A stretch of DNA of 49,952 nt from Bacillota bacterium (GCA_023460955.1 JAEWOH010000008.1:1-49952), one strand, 5' to 3'. Shown: positions 33,941-42,738, numbered from the stretch's first letter. Numbers and translations are program-made. The notes: generated from the letters alone by a model not told the origin.

Positions 33941-34843
33941 ATGAAAGATTTATGTAATCAATGTCCAAGAAAATGTAATGTAGATCGAAGCGTAGGAACA
34001 GGACTGGAAACTGGCTTTTGCGGTGCAACTAACCAGCTTAAAGTAGCGAAGGCCTTCCTGCATATGTGGGAGGAACCCTGCATAAGCGGAACGCAAGGAT
34101 CAGGTACTATTTTCTTTTCGGGATGTAATCTAAAATGTGTATATTGCCAGAACTACCAGATAAGTCAGGACAATTTCGGTAAAGTAATATCATTAGATAG
34201 GCTTAAGCAAATCATTATGGAACTTATTGCGCAAGGCGCACATAATATTAACCTGGTCAATCCATCCCATTATACAGAAGCATTGAAGCAAGTTCTCAAT
34301 GATTTAAAAAAATCAGGGGAGCTTAGTGTACCGGTGGTTTACAATTCAAGCGGGTATGATACAGTTGAAACTTTAAAAACTCTAGAGGGGATAGTTGATG
34401 TTTATCTGCCTGACTTAAAATATTCAAGCGTGGAGACTGCTTTTAAATATTCCAAAGCAAAGGATTATCCCGAAGTGAGTAAGCAAGCAGTTCTTGAGAT
34501 GTATCGACAGGTTGGGAGTCCGGAACTTGGTGAAACCGGGATAATCCAGAAGGGTTTGATCATAAGGCATCTGATTCTCCCTGGACACACAAAAGAAAGT
34601 ATAAGCATTCTGAACTGGATAAGTGAAAATTTCCCGAAAAGTATTTATGTCTCATTGATGAGCCAGTATACTCCGTATTACGCAGTTGAAAAGTTTCCTG
34701 AAATAAACAGGCCTATAACCAGAAAAGAATATGACAGGGTGGTAGACCATCTTTACAAATTAGGGTTGGAGGAAGGTTATGTGCAGGAGAGGCATTCCTC
34801 CGATACTCAATATATTCCGGATTTTAATCTGGAAGGAGTTTAG
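33941..34843 (+). CDS. PflX-like radical SAM protein (pyruvate formate-lyase-activating enzyme homolog)
   Basis: A 300-residue protein of the uncharacterised PflX/COG1313-type group of radical SAM proteins. An N-terminal Cys set (CNQCPRKCNVDR and FCGA) precedes the cluster motif CNLKCVYCQNYQIS, with Cys 62, 66 and 69. NLVNPSHYTEAL, VYNSSGYDTVETL and DVYLPDLKY are typical of this group. The length is normal. It is divergent from the hydrolase-fold gene and apparently monocistronic. The function of the family is not settled; it may activate a glycyl radical enzyme. Confidence 0.88.
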   Translation: MKDLCNQCPRKCNVDRSVGTGLETGFCGATNQLKVAKAFLHMWEEPCISGTQGSGTIFFSGCNLKCVYCQNYQISQDNFGKVISLDRLKQIIMELIAQGAHNINLVNPSHYTEALKQVLNDLKKSGELSVPVVYNSSGYDTVETLKTLEGIVDVYLPDLKYSSVETAFKYSKAKDYPEVSKQAVLEMYRQVGSPELGETGIIQKGLIIRHLILPGHTKESISILNWISENFPKSIYVSLMSQYTPYYAVEKFPEINRPITRKEYDRVVDHLYKLGLEEGYVQERHSSDTQYIPDFNLEGV

Positions 34844-34863
34844 CGGAGGACCTGGATGTACTG

Positions 34864-34911
34864 ACAAATTGTTACGTAAAGAGAGCATAAGAGCCTTATG
34901 TAACAATTTGT
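34864..34911. repeat. 16-bp inverted repeat after the PflX-like gene
   Basis: ACAAATTGTTACGTAA and TTATGTAACAATTTGT pair at 15 of 16 positions with a 16-base loop. There is no T tract, so it is not a standard terminator. It may be an operator or mRNA-stabilising hairpin between the PflX-like gene and the kinase promoter. Confidence 0.6.
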
Positions 34912-34956
34912 AATTGTAAAAAATAAACAAAATTTAAAATTATTTATAAAAACCTG

Positions 34957-34985
34957 TTGCATTAAGCCGAACCATGCTATATAAT
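34957..34985 (+). promoter_or_regulatory. Sigma-A-type promoter of the kinase/Tad-like operon with a long leader
   Basis: TTGCAT at 34957-34962 and TATAAT at 34980-34985 are spaced by 17 bases. Transcription from here would give a leader of about 260 bases before the kinase gene. The first part of the leader (about 35005-35090) is an imperfect tandem repeat of ATAA/TTCAT-type units. I see no other gene in 34912-35252. Confidence 0.65.
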
Positions 34986-35252
34986 TTACATTACTAGAAA
35001 TCATTTACAAATAATTTCTATAAATAATTTTCTATAAATAATCATTTATAAGTATTCATTCATAAGTAATCATTCATCAGAGATTATTAACAAAAACCAT
35101 ACAAAAGAAATTTTGTATATTTTCCAATTTTAAGCATTAAAACAAACAAATTTTCTTATTTCTTGCTATTTCATTGAACGTTATTCAAGTTCTATTTTAT
35201 CCTTCCTTCTTAATTTACAAGTTTTACCTTGTTCTGTGGAGGTTCTGTGTCC

Positions 35253-36911
35253 ATGCAGGATGATACTTTCTTTCAAAAATACAAGTACATAAGGCCCCTG
35301 GGGCGTGGAGGCTGCGGAGAGGTCTTTCTCGCTGAAAACAGAAAGTTGGGCAACTGCTGGGCGGTTAAAGTTATACAAAAGGAAGGCAGCAGCTCGGTCA
35401 GCGGTTATATTGAGCCTCAAATTCTGAAGCGACTTAACCACCCTGCTCTCCCGAGAATATGCGATGTTTATGAAAATGAAACTGAAATATACATCATAGA
35501 AGATTATATCGAAGGTGTCTGTCTAAAGCAGGAACTGGATTTAAAAGAAAATTTTGAAGAACAGCAAGTTATTGACTGGGGAATCCAACTTTTCAGTGTT
35601 CTGGATTATTTACATAATCAAACTCCAGACCCCATTATATATGGTGATATGAAACCCCATAATATTATACTTACAAAGGAAGGTTTCATTAAGCTGATAG
35701 ACTTTGGTATTTCTAAAACAGAGTCTAAGAGGGATAAGCCGGATAACTTAAATGAAACTGCATTATTGTCAGAAACGGCATTTATAGGGACCAAGGGCTA
35801 TGCTGCTCCCGAACAGTATAGTGGTGAAGGTATTAGCAAAAGTACAGATATCTACTCCCTTGGTATTACCTTGATTCAATTGGCCTCGGGAATTAATCCA
35901 CTGAAATCAGCCCAATTGTACCGCGATAAAAAATATAGAGATTTCATGTCCTCTGAATTAGCGGGAATTTTGGAAAAATGTACAGAGCTAAACCCTTATC
36001 AAAGATACCGTAGTGCCTCTCAGGTGATGAAAGAGCTAAAAACTCTGGGCATTAATAAAACAATTCACCACACATCAGGTATTAATCAAAAAAACAGCCA
36101 CTTAACAAAAATATTTGCTTTTGCAGGGGCCGGAGGGACAGGAGTCTCCACACTTTGCGCAGCATTCTCAGAGTATGCTGCAAAGAGAGAAAGCAAAGTT
36201 TGTATTGTGGATTTAAGTAGGACAAGAGCACTTAAAAGGAGTCTATTACTTAATGGTCAAAGCTCATCAAATCCTGTAAAGGTTACAAATAATCTTTACT
36301 ATCAAAACCTTTGCGGGGATTGCAATTCAATTTCGCTGTCAAATAAGAATCCCTACGATAATACTAATCCTTTAATTCACAATACTGATCCTTTAGTCCT
36401 TTACAAGCAATTCTCGCAGCTACAGGATCAATTCTCATTAATTTTTGTTGATACAGACCTGCCAGTCCTGAAGCTGATTGAGCAATATGTTAATCACATT
36501 TATCTGGTATGTGACATGAATCCATTAAACATATCAGAGCTCGGAGACAGGCTTGCAACCGAAAAGCTGAACATTGACGGTATTTCAAAAATATCTTTCA
36601 TCGTTAATAAATTCTACAAGGGTGAATTAAGCTCTTCCATAATCCTTCATAATATGCTTTTCAACAATTTTGATGAGGATTATCTCAGAAATCTTATTTC
36701 TCTGTCTAAAATCTATGAGGTTCCGTATGATAAAAGGATATATCTCGGATGGGCATACAGCGGCTTTGGAGAGCCACTCAGATTCGAACGTGAATTGGCA
36801 GCGGACGGGTTTGGAGCAGCTATATCACAGATTGCAGCAGGAATACTTCCTTTTAAGGGAGCTAAGCAGCTGATTCCATTTAAGAAATTTTTCATGCATC
36901 AGAGGGGGTAA
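35253..36911 (+). CDS. Ser/Thr protein kinase fused to a CpaE/MinD-like domain with a degenerate P-loop
   Basis: A 552-residue cytoplasmic fusion. Residues about 1-265 are a PknB-type kinase with glycine loop GRGGCGEV (17-24), Lys39 in AVK, Glu54 in helix C, catalytic Asp132 in YGDMKPHN, DFG Asp150 and the segment GTKGYAAPEQY. Catalytic residues are intact, although the usual Arg before Asp is Gly. Residues about 285-552 resemble CpaE/MinD ATPases. Their P-loop reads AGAGGTGVST (291-300), with both expected Lys replaced by Ala293 and Val298, so ATP hydrolysis by this half is doubtful. ATG 35253 is chosen for its GGAGG. It heads a Tad-like operon. Confidence 0.88.
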   Translation: MQDDTFFQKYKYIRPLGRGGCGEVFLAENRKLGNCWAVKVIQKEGSSSVSGYIEPQILKRLNHPALPRICDVYENETEIYIIEDYIEGVCLKQELDLKENFEEQQVIDWGIQLFSVLDYLHNQTPDPIIYGDMKPHNIILTKEGFIKLIDFGISKTESKRDKPDNLNETALLSETAFIGTKGYAAPEQYSGEGISKSTDIYSLGITLIQLASGINPLKSAQLYRDKKYRDFMSSELAGILEKCTELNPYQRYRSASQVMKELKTLGINKTIHHTSGINQKNSHLTKIFAFAGAGGTGVSTLCAAFSEYAAKRESKVCIVDLSRTRALKRSLLLNGQSSSNPVKVTNNLYYQNLCGDCNSISLSNKNPYDNTNPLIHNTDPLVLYKQFSQLQDQFSLIFVDTDLPVLKLIEQYVNHIYLVCDMNPLNISELGDRLATEKLNIDGISKISFIVNKFYKGELSSSIILHNMLFNNFDEDYLRNLISLSKIYEVPYDKRIYLGWAYSGFGEPLRFERELAADGFGAAISQIAAGILPFKGAKQLIPFKKFFMHQRG

Positions 36912-36918
36912 AAGGCAA

Positions 36919-37557
36919 TTGGGAAAAAGAATTGCGGTAAAAACTGCACTTATAACTATAGGGATATTTTTAATAATAAACTCCATTGTATTATTCATCG
37001 TGTTCAAAAAATATCCCATCGATTCAGAAAAATATGTAACTGTAGTTGTTGCAATAGCCGATCTTGAACCGGGTACAATAATCCAGCAAAGACATGTCAG
37101 GACAAAAAGGATTCAGTTATCGGCATCCAATGAAGTAATGGAAAAGGATATTAGTAGTGTAATAGGTAAAAAGACTGCCGGAAAAATACTGAAAAATGAT
37201 TATTTAAGAAATTATGATCTGGTGAACAAGGAAAACTGGTATGCCAGCGATGACAGAATAATTATAGTTCCGGTAAACATAGAAGAACGTCTTGCCAATC
37301 TCATTAAAAAAAATTCCTACATCGATATTCTACTAAAAAGTGATGCAACAGCTCTGATAGAAACAATTCTGAAAAAGGTTAAAGTTGAGGAAATGTTGGA
37401 CGAAAACGGTAATCCAATTGATGCAATTCAGGGTATTAACTCTAAGACCGCATATATGAAACTTGTGCTGGGTAGGGAGGATAGGCAGAAAATATACACC
37501 TGCAATACAAAAGGCCAATTTATATATGAACTATATTGTGATGAGAACCAGGATTAA
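36919..37557 (+). CDS. CpaB/RcpC-like pilus assembly protein (SAF domain)
   Basis: A 212-residue protein with one N-terminal membrane segment (about 8-28, ALITIGIFLIINSIVLFIVF) and a SAF domain beginning VTVVVAIADLEPGTIIQQRH. The following part, IIIVPVNIEERLANLIKKNS, matches Flp pilus assembly protein CpaB/RcpC. In Gram-positive Tad systems CpaB sits outside the membrane in place of the secretin-linked role. The start is TTG. It lies 7 bases after the kinase fusion gene. Confidence 0.82.
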   Translation: MGKRIAVKTALITIGIFLIINSIVLFIVFKKYPIDSEKYVTVVVAIADLEPGTIIQQRHVRTKRIQLSASNEVMEKDISSVIGKKTAGKILKNDYLRNYDLVNKENWYASDDRIIIVPVNIEERLANLIKKNSYIDILLKSDATALIETILKKVKVEEMLDENGNPIDAIQGINSKTAYMKLVLGREDRQKIYTCNTKGQFIYELYCDENQD

Positions 37558-37588
37558 ACGATAGTGCAGTTGCTGTGGGGAGGCTTCT

Positions 37589-38425
37589 ATGGGAAAAATA
37601 CTTGCTATATGTTCAGACTCGAAAAAGACCGGTAAATCTGTAATAACGTATATGCTCGCAAACCAGATTACAAAGAGCAGAAAAATAAAAGTGCTGGTGT
37701 GCTGTCTAAACCTTAAATATAGTTCTCTATATTACCTCTTTAAAGTCGAACCTTTTGAGACCGGAATAGAAGACCTTATAAATTATGGAATTTATGAAAG
37801 CCTGGAAGAGAACATCCTTATGAGTCTCATCCCCAGGTGTGGGGACATATATTTCTTGGGCAGCTATAAATCCACAAACAGTTATATCATAAGAAATCAA
37901 GAGAAATACTCCGGTTTATTGGATACGTTAAAAAAGAATTTCGATTTGGTTATTGTGGATACTGTTTCAGCAAAAGAAAATACACTGACAAAACTCGTTC
38001 TTCAAAAAGCGGATTTAGCTGTTAAGTTATATTGTCAAGATATTGAGAACATAAGAGAGCAGTCGGCTAATGAGGTTTCTTTGAACGGGGACAGTGTTAA
38101 TAACCTAAAGAAAACTATACGCCTGATAGCAAAATATCGGGATATATATCCTCACGAGGCTGATTTTAAGAAAAGCCTGAACGATAAGAATATATTTGTC
38201 CATGAATATTGTGAAACTCTTCAGGAGATGAAAAACCGCGACAGACTGCACTTGTATCTGCAAAGAGACAGCGCAGCCAATAGGTCTGTAAAAAAGCTCT
38301 CCGAGTATGTTCTTCAGTTACTGGAAATACAGCGGGAAAAAACTGAAGAAAACACACATCAGGTATTCTCTTTTTGGAGCCTGGAACGGTTTTTCAGACG
38401 GGTTGGAATAGAAAGTAACAAGTAA
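37589..38425 (+). CDS. CpaE/MinD-like P-loop ATPase
   Basis: A 278-residue cytoplasmic protein of the ParA/MinD/CpaE type. The deviant Walker A region reads SDSKKTGKSVITY, with both Lys12 and Lys16 present. FDLVIVDTVSAKENTLTKLV supplies the switch and Walker B-like Asp. In Tad systems CpaE helps place the assembly machinery. Here it may pair with the P-loop-defective CpaE-like half of the upstream kinase fusion. The ATG follows GGGGAGG. Confidence 0.8.
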   Translation: MGKILAICSDSKKTGKSVITYMLANQITKSRKIKVLVCCLNLKYSSLYYLFKVEPFETGIEDLINYGIYESLEENILMSLIPRCGDIYFLGSYKSTNSYIIRNQEKYSGLLDTLKKNFDLVIVDTVSAKENTLTKLVLQKADLAVKLYCQDIENIREQSANEVSLNGDSVNNLKKTIRLIAKYRDIYPHEADFKKSLNDKNIFVHEYCETLQEMKNRDRLHLYLQRDSAANRSVKKLSEYVLQLLEIQREKTEENTHQVFSFWSLERFFRRVGIESNK

Positions 38426-38461
38426 CAAGGTAAATAAGTGTTGTAGAAAAGGAGCTTAGTA

Positions 38462-39988
38462 GTGAGAATTTTGCAAAAACTTTGTCTTAAGGAATTAATG
38501 AATTATATTGAGGAAGAACTCAGAATAAATGGTTTTGCAGCAATTCGTGAAATCAGAGAAGCTGGAGCTGCTTATCTGGAAGAAGTTAAACAGTCACAGA
38601 AGCAGCTTGCGGCGGATGGTGGAATACAGGCAAGAGAGTTTATCCAGAACAGCATATACTTCATGCTTATAGAAAAATCAGACTTAATAAATGAGGATAA
38701 CATAGACCAGATATTATGCGAATACCATATAAATTACTATCACAATATTTATACGGGAATAGACGAATGTAACTCAGAAAAACCAATAGATATTGAAATA
38801 AGCCGTTATCTTGGCAAGTACTCCATAAGTATTCACGATGACTTTGATACCAAGCTGCAAAAGCTTACCCAAATAGTGTATCAGGAAGTATACGGATACG
38901 GAATTCTAGATGAACTTGTATTTGACCCTTTGCTTAATGAGGTTGCCTGTACCAGACGAGATTATATCTGGCTTCAATATAATGGTATTAAAAGGCATAT
39001 ACCAAATCCCGACTTTGTTTTTAAGAACGAAGAAGATTATCGGAAGGTAATTGAAAACAGACTGACCTCAACAGCCAAGGAGGAGATAAACGCTGGCTAT
39101 CCCATGGTAAATGCAATCCTGAAAAACGGTGCCAGAGTGACTGCGCTAAGACCTCCCTTGTCAAAATACTATGTGGTAAATATCCGGCTCTATGCATCCA
39201 AGGCTCAACTTGTAAAGTACCGCAGCAGTTTTGTGGAAGACAGAATAGCGAGAATTATTGAACTTCTGGCGGGAAAGGGACGAAGAAATGTTGCAATAAT
39301 AGGAGAGCAGGGCTCAGGAAAAACGACTGCTGCTGATGAATTGATTATTAAGCAGCTCGACTCTGATATAAGCATTGGGCTGGCAGAAAATATACATGAA
39401 CTTAATGTTTCAGCTAACTATCCTGAGAAAAATATTGTTGAACTACAGTATACAAAGGACTTCAAACCCTCAGACATAACTGAGATATTTTTCAGGCTTA
39501 ACAGAGATATAGTTATTTACGGAGAAGTAAGGAATTCTTATGAAGCCTTTGAGATGATTAAAGCAATGCTGAGGCAGGCAAGAGGAAGCCTTTTTACCTT
39601 CCACTCCTCCAGCACCAGAAGGATGATTCACGACCTCAGACAGCTATTAATGCAGACCGGCTATTATACCGATTACAGGGAAGCGCAGTTTGATGTAGCT
39701 GATGCAGTGGACCTGGTCGTACATATTAAACTTGACAGAGAAACAGGTCAAAGATACGTCTACAAAGTTTCAGAGGTAATTGCAAGTGAAGAGGGCATGT
39801 CCTTTCGGATAAATGATCTATTCATCTTCGATAAAGAAAAGGGAAGGTATTGGGTTAATAATGACGGACTATCAAAGGAACAGCTGTCATCCTGCATGGA
39901 GTATGAAATGTCAAAATCGGATGTGGAGGAACTTCATAGCCTGTTTCAAAATAACTCCGGGAGTTTAACCCATGAGGAGGAAATATGA
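38462..39988 (+). CDS. cpaF: CpaF/TadA-like secretion ATPase
   Basis: A 508-residue type II/IV secretion superfamily ATPase that would power pilus or secretion assembly. An N-terminal helical region precedes the ATPase core, with YGYGILDELVFDPLLNEV. The Walker A motif is GEQGSGKTT at about 281-289. The Walker B-like strand is RDIVIYGEVRNSYEAFEMI. The His-box region is LFTFHSSSTRRMI. The start is GTG at 38462 with AAGGAG 7 bases upstream. Its stop overlaps the TadB-like start by 4 bases. Confidence 0.9.
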   Translation: MRILQKLCLKELMNYIEEELRINGFAAIREIREAGAAYLEEVKQSQKQLAADGGIQAREFIQNSIYFMLIEKSDLINEDNIDQILCEYHINYYHNIYTGIDECNSEKPIDIEISRYLGKYSISIHDDFDTKLQKLTQIVYQEVYGYGILDELVFDPLLNEVACTRRDYIWLQYNGIKRHIPNPDFVFKNEEDYRKVIENRLTSTAKEEINAGYPMVNAILKNGARVTALRPPLSKYYVVNIRLYASKAQLVKYRSSFVEDRIARIIELLAGKGRRNVAIIGEQGSGKTTAADELIIKQLDSDISIGLAENIHELNVSANYPEKNIVELQYTKDFKPSDITEIFFRLNRDIVIYGEVRNSYEAFEMIKAMLRQARGSLFTFHSSSTRRMIHDLRQLLMQTGYYTDYREAQFDVADAVDLVVHIKLDRETGQRYVYKVSEVIASEEGMSFRINDLFIFDKEKGRYWVNNDGLSKEQLSSCMEYEMSKSDVEELHSLFQNNSGSLTHEEEI

Positions 39989-40935
39989 TCAGCTCCTTAG
40001 AAACAGGTCCTGCATTATACATATTTAGTAATCGTATTTACTTTTCTTTAATTATTCTGGGATTAATCTTTACTATTTGGGGAACTTATTTCTCTGTATA
40101 TAAAAACAAGGTACTTAGTAATGTCAAAAGGCTGAAAGCTATTAAAAAGCTAAAAAGCGAGGGTAAGCTGGAAACAATTATAAGTAAACTGCCCCTTAGA
40201 ATAATTTCAAACAAGTTGGAGAATTCCTTATCATTTTTTCTACTTCAAAATGCAGTTCAGACAAAGCTTGCTGCAATATTGTCTCTTGTATTACCGGGCA
40301 TCGGAATAATAATGTACATATCGCTGAACTCTATTCTTACTATTTGGTATACCAAGCTTGCAGCATTTGTTTTGTGCTTAATGGTTCCATATTACGTATT
40401 TACATTAGTAATAGATTATATGAAATATAGTCTTAGATTAGAGATTCCAAAATTAATTGATAATTTTAGGTGCTCCTTTATGCTCTATTACCGTATTCAG
40501 CCTGCACTTTTGGATTGCGGTAAAAGCATGCACAGCTCTTTGGGGAAAATAATTTTAAGAGCTTCAGACTGCAGTGACTTGAATGGAAGTCTTGATAAAA
40601 TGAGGGAAAGAATTAATGATACCTGGTTCAATATATTTATTATCATGCTTATAAATTACCGGGAGAATGGGGGAGAGCTTATAGCTCAACTATATAAACT
40701 GAACAGGACAATCACAAGGTATAACAATATAGAAAAAAAGAAAAATAAAAGGCTTATATGGTATGAAATATTTACGGTGGGGACCAGTATATTCTCAATT
40801 CCTGCCATATTGTTGATAAACAGAATGATACTTGGCCCGGATGCAGGGTATTATAGTTCTGCATCGGCATTTGCAAAAATAGCTGTTTTCTCACTAACAG
40901 CCTTGTTGATTGTGAGAGTACTAAGAAGAATGTAG
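39985..40935 (+). CDS. TadB-like inner-membrane platform protein
   Basis: A 316-residue polytopic membrane protein. One N-terminal segment (about 13-33), two central segments (about 95-140) and two C-terminal segments (about 260-310) surround a cytoplasmic helical domain, including LEIPKLIDNFRCSFMLYYRI. This layout and the position right after cpaF match the TadB/GspF platform. Sequence conservation is low, so the call leans on context. It overlaps cpaF and is followed 12 bases on by the TadC-like gene. Confidence 0.7.
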   Translation: MISSLETGPALYIFSNRIYFSLIILGLIFTIWGTYFSVYKNKVLSNVKRLKAIKKLKSEGKLETIISKLPLRIISNKLENSLSFFLLQNAVQTKLAAILSLVLPGIGIIMYISLNSILTIWYTKLAAFVLCLMVPYYVFTLVIDYMKYSLRLEIPKLIDNFRCSFMLYYRIQPALLDCGKSMHSSLGKIILRASDCSDLNGSLDKMRERINDTWFNIFIIMLINYRENGGELIAQLYKLNRTITRYNNIEKKKNKRLIWYEIFTVGTSIFSIPAILLINRMILGPDAGYYSSASAFAKIAVFSLTALLIVRVLRRM

Positions 40936-40947
40936 AGGAGAAAACTG

Positions 40948-42090
40948 ATGTTAAATGTTTTACTTGCAATAGCATGCCTTACAGGCAGCATACTTCTTAT
41001 AGCAGGCGTGTTATTCAAGGCTGTACGAATATCTATAGAGAAAAAAGGCGTTGATAAACAAAAGAGAAATTTTTTGAACATATTCGATAAGATTACTGAA
41101 TCAAAAATCATCTCAGGGCCTCTGACGCTTATCTCACGGAATAAAGACCTATGGATAAACAAGTACAAGTGTAAAATACTTGAACTTAGTGAAGCCGGGA
41201 TAAATTTAAAACAATTATATTTTTTAAAGCTTGTTTCTTTTATGCTTTTTTCTACAATTACCTTAATAATTTGCTTCAGCAACACATCCTATCAGTCTAA
41301 AATTATAATTCAAACAGCCTCAGACTCTGACGGAATATTTATCAGCACATCTCAAATACTTGATAAATCCAGATATAAACTTTATAAACAGACTTTAAAG
41401 CATATTAATATAAAGAAGTTCGAACATAGCAGTAAATCAGTACAGCAAAGTATGGCGGAGGATGCACTGGCTGAATCCCTAAACACCAGCGATACCAAAG
41501 TTTTAAAGGACAAAGCGGAATGGTTTGTTAACGTATGGCAGCGTACAAATTCACTGGAAATATTTAAACCTAAAGACATTACTTTAGTTTTTCTATCATT
41601 GTTTTTCCCTGAAATATATTTTCTTCTAAAATGGCTGGTTAAAGGAGCTGTGTATAAGAGGGAGATTATCAAGCTTGAATACGTTTTTGAACTACTGTCT
41701 AAAGTTGACGGTATTAAAACTCAGGATATAATAAACCAACTTGAGAAATCCTCAAAAATTTACTCGAAGTATCTATCGGAGTTTTCACATTTGTTTAAGT
41801 ATGATAAAAACAGAGCGTTTAAATATCTCAAAAACAAAAATATTAAGAGCTTATCCAGAATGGCTAATATTTTAGAGATATACAGCCTTACTGACAAAAC
41901 CACGGCTGTACAGATTCTTGAAAGAGAAATAATGGAGAGAGATGAAGCTCTGATTATGACAGCTGATGAAACAGTTGATTTTGTTGATATGGCTGCCTTT
42001 CTCAGCATAGTACCACTTGTCTATGAGTTGGCTAAACTAATGCTTAATCCTATGCTGGATATTGTCTATAAAGCTTTTCAATTTGTTTAG
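40948..42090 (+). CDS. TadC-like membrane platform protein
   Basis: A 380-residue membrane protein with an N-terminal segment (about 3-24), one at about 92-112, another around 210-225 and a last hydrophobic part near 345-375. A long polar insert lies at about 115-205. LNIFDKITESKIISGPLTLI and the C-terminal FVDMAAFLSIVPLVYELAKL resemble platform proteins. The position as second membrane protein after cpaF suggests TadC. It is less conserved than usual, and the insert is odd. Confidence 0.6.
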   Translation: MLNVLLAIACLTGSILLIAGVLFKAVRISIEKKGVDKQKRNFLNIFDKITESKIISGPLTLISRNKDLWINKYKCKILELSEAGINLKQLYFLKLVSFMLFSTITLIICFSNTSYQSKIIIQTASDSDGIFISTSQILDKSRYKLYKQTLKHINIKKFEHSSKSVQQSMAEDALAESLNTSDTKVLKDKAEWFVNVWQRTNSLEIFKPKDITLVFLSLFFPEIYFLLKWLVKGAVYKREIIKLEYVFELLSKVDGIKTQDIINQLEKSSKIYSKYLSEFSHLFKYDKNRAFKYLKNKNIKSLSRMANILEIYSLTDKTTAVQILEREIMERDEALIMTADETVDFVDMAAFLSIVPLVYELAKLMLNPMLDIVYKAFQFV

Positions 42091-42138
42091 TACATTCCGT
42101 TTTACATTAGCAGGTAGGTAAACAAAGGGGGTGGTTAT

Positions 42139-42297
42139 ATAAAGCAGATACTTTTGGTTGTTATCTTATTAGCTGTTGCTTTTGCACTGATTATAGGAGT
42201 AGTAATTCCTTTGCTGGAGCATGGAGCAGGGACAGGAAACGAGGCAATAATCCAGGGCAGGATTGTATTGTCAAAGGTAGGAACCCTTTTGGAATAA
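42139..42297 (+). CDS. Hydrophobic mini-protein 1 of a tandem triplet
   Basis: A 52-residue protein if started at ATA 42139, reading (I/M)KQILLVVILLAVAFALII and continuing through VVIPLLEHG to a polar tail. A strong AAAGGGGGTGG site at 42124-42134 precedes it, and alignment with the next paralog places ATA opposite its ATG. No ATG or GTG is available in this frame. It has one membrane segment, no signal-peptidase or prepilin-peptidase motif, and a conserved IPLxEHG after the segment. Its place inside the Tad-like operon suggests a pilin-like or membrane accessory subunit. Confidence 0.6.
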   Translation: MKQILLVVILLAVAFALIIGVVIPLLEHGAGTGNEAIIQGRIVLSKVGTLLE

Positions 42298-42360
42298 ATC
42301 CGGTAAAAAGGCTAATTAGCCTTATACAAATAAAAATATTATCTAAAGGAGTGAACCAGT

Positions 42361-42540
42361 ATGAAAAAAATAATTTTGTCAGTGGCAATGTTTGCTATAG
42401 CAATGGCACTTTTGGTTGCTGTTATTATTCCGTTGGCCGAACACGGAAAAGAGAACGGTCAAAAGGTCGAGACACAGATTGATACTGTGGATACAAAAAT
42501 AAACACTATATCTACATTAATAAGCAGATCTGCAGGCTAG
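42361..42540 (+). CDS. Hydrophobic mini-protein 2 of a tandem triplet
   Basis: A 59-residue protein, MKKIILSVAMFAIAMALLVA then VIIPLAEHGKENG and a heptad-like polar tail (VETQIDTVDTKINTISTLI). ATG 42361 follows AAAGGAGTG. A 16-base perfect palindrome (42308-42323) lies between it and mini-protein 1. It shares the N-terminal membrane segment and the I-P-L-x-E-H-G motif with mini-protein 1. It lacks the glycine/Glu+5 processing site of Flp pilins. Function unknown; a pilin-like subunit is a guess from context. Confidence 0.75.
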   Translation: MKKIILSVAMFAIAMALLVAVIIPLAEHGKENGQKVETQIDTVDTKINTISTLISRSAG

Positions 42541-42560
42541 CATTTTAAAACGGGGGCGCT

Positions 42561-42707
42561 ATGAAGAACATTCTGATTACAATAATAATGTTTGCATTAT
42601 GCGTGGCTTTAGTAATAGGGACTGTTATTCCGGTATCAGAACTCATATCTGAAACCGGTTCGGAAGTTTACAAGACCGTTGAGGACCTGAATGACAATAT
42701 AAAGTAA
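42561..42707 (+). CDS. Hydrophobic mini-protein 3 of a tandem triplet
   Basis: A 48-residue protein, MKNILITIIMFALCVALVIG then TVIPVSELISETG and a short acidic tail. ATG 42561 follows CGGGGG. It aligns with the two preceding mini-proteins through the membrane segment and the V-I-P-x-x-E motif, though the HG is lost. The three genes are probably tandem duplications. Too short to be seen by length-limited gene callers. Confidence 0.72.
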   Translation: MKNILITIIMFALCVALVIGTVIPVSELISETGSEVYKTVEDLNDNIK

Positions 42708-42738
42708 ATCCAATTTTATCAAATTGTTGAGGTGGTTG

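Noticed and set aside
33765..34028. N-terminal extension of the hydrolase-fold protein on the minus strand, open to 34028
   Set aside because: It overlaps the divergent PflX-like gene and its translation is AT-driven. A strong TGGAGG site lies in front of ATG 33764, followed by a normal membrane anchor.
35005..35090. AT-rich tandem repeats as a CRISPR array
   Set aside because: Units are short and irregular, with no constant repeat-spacer pattern and no cas genes nearby.
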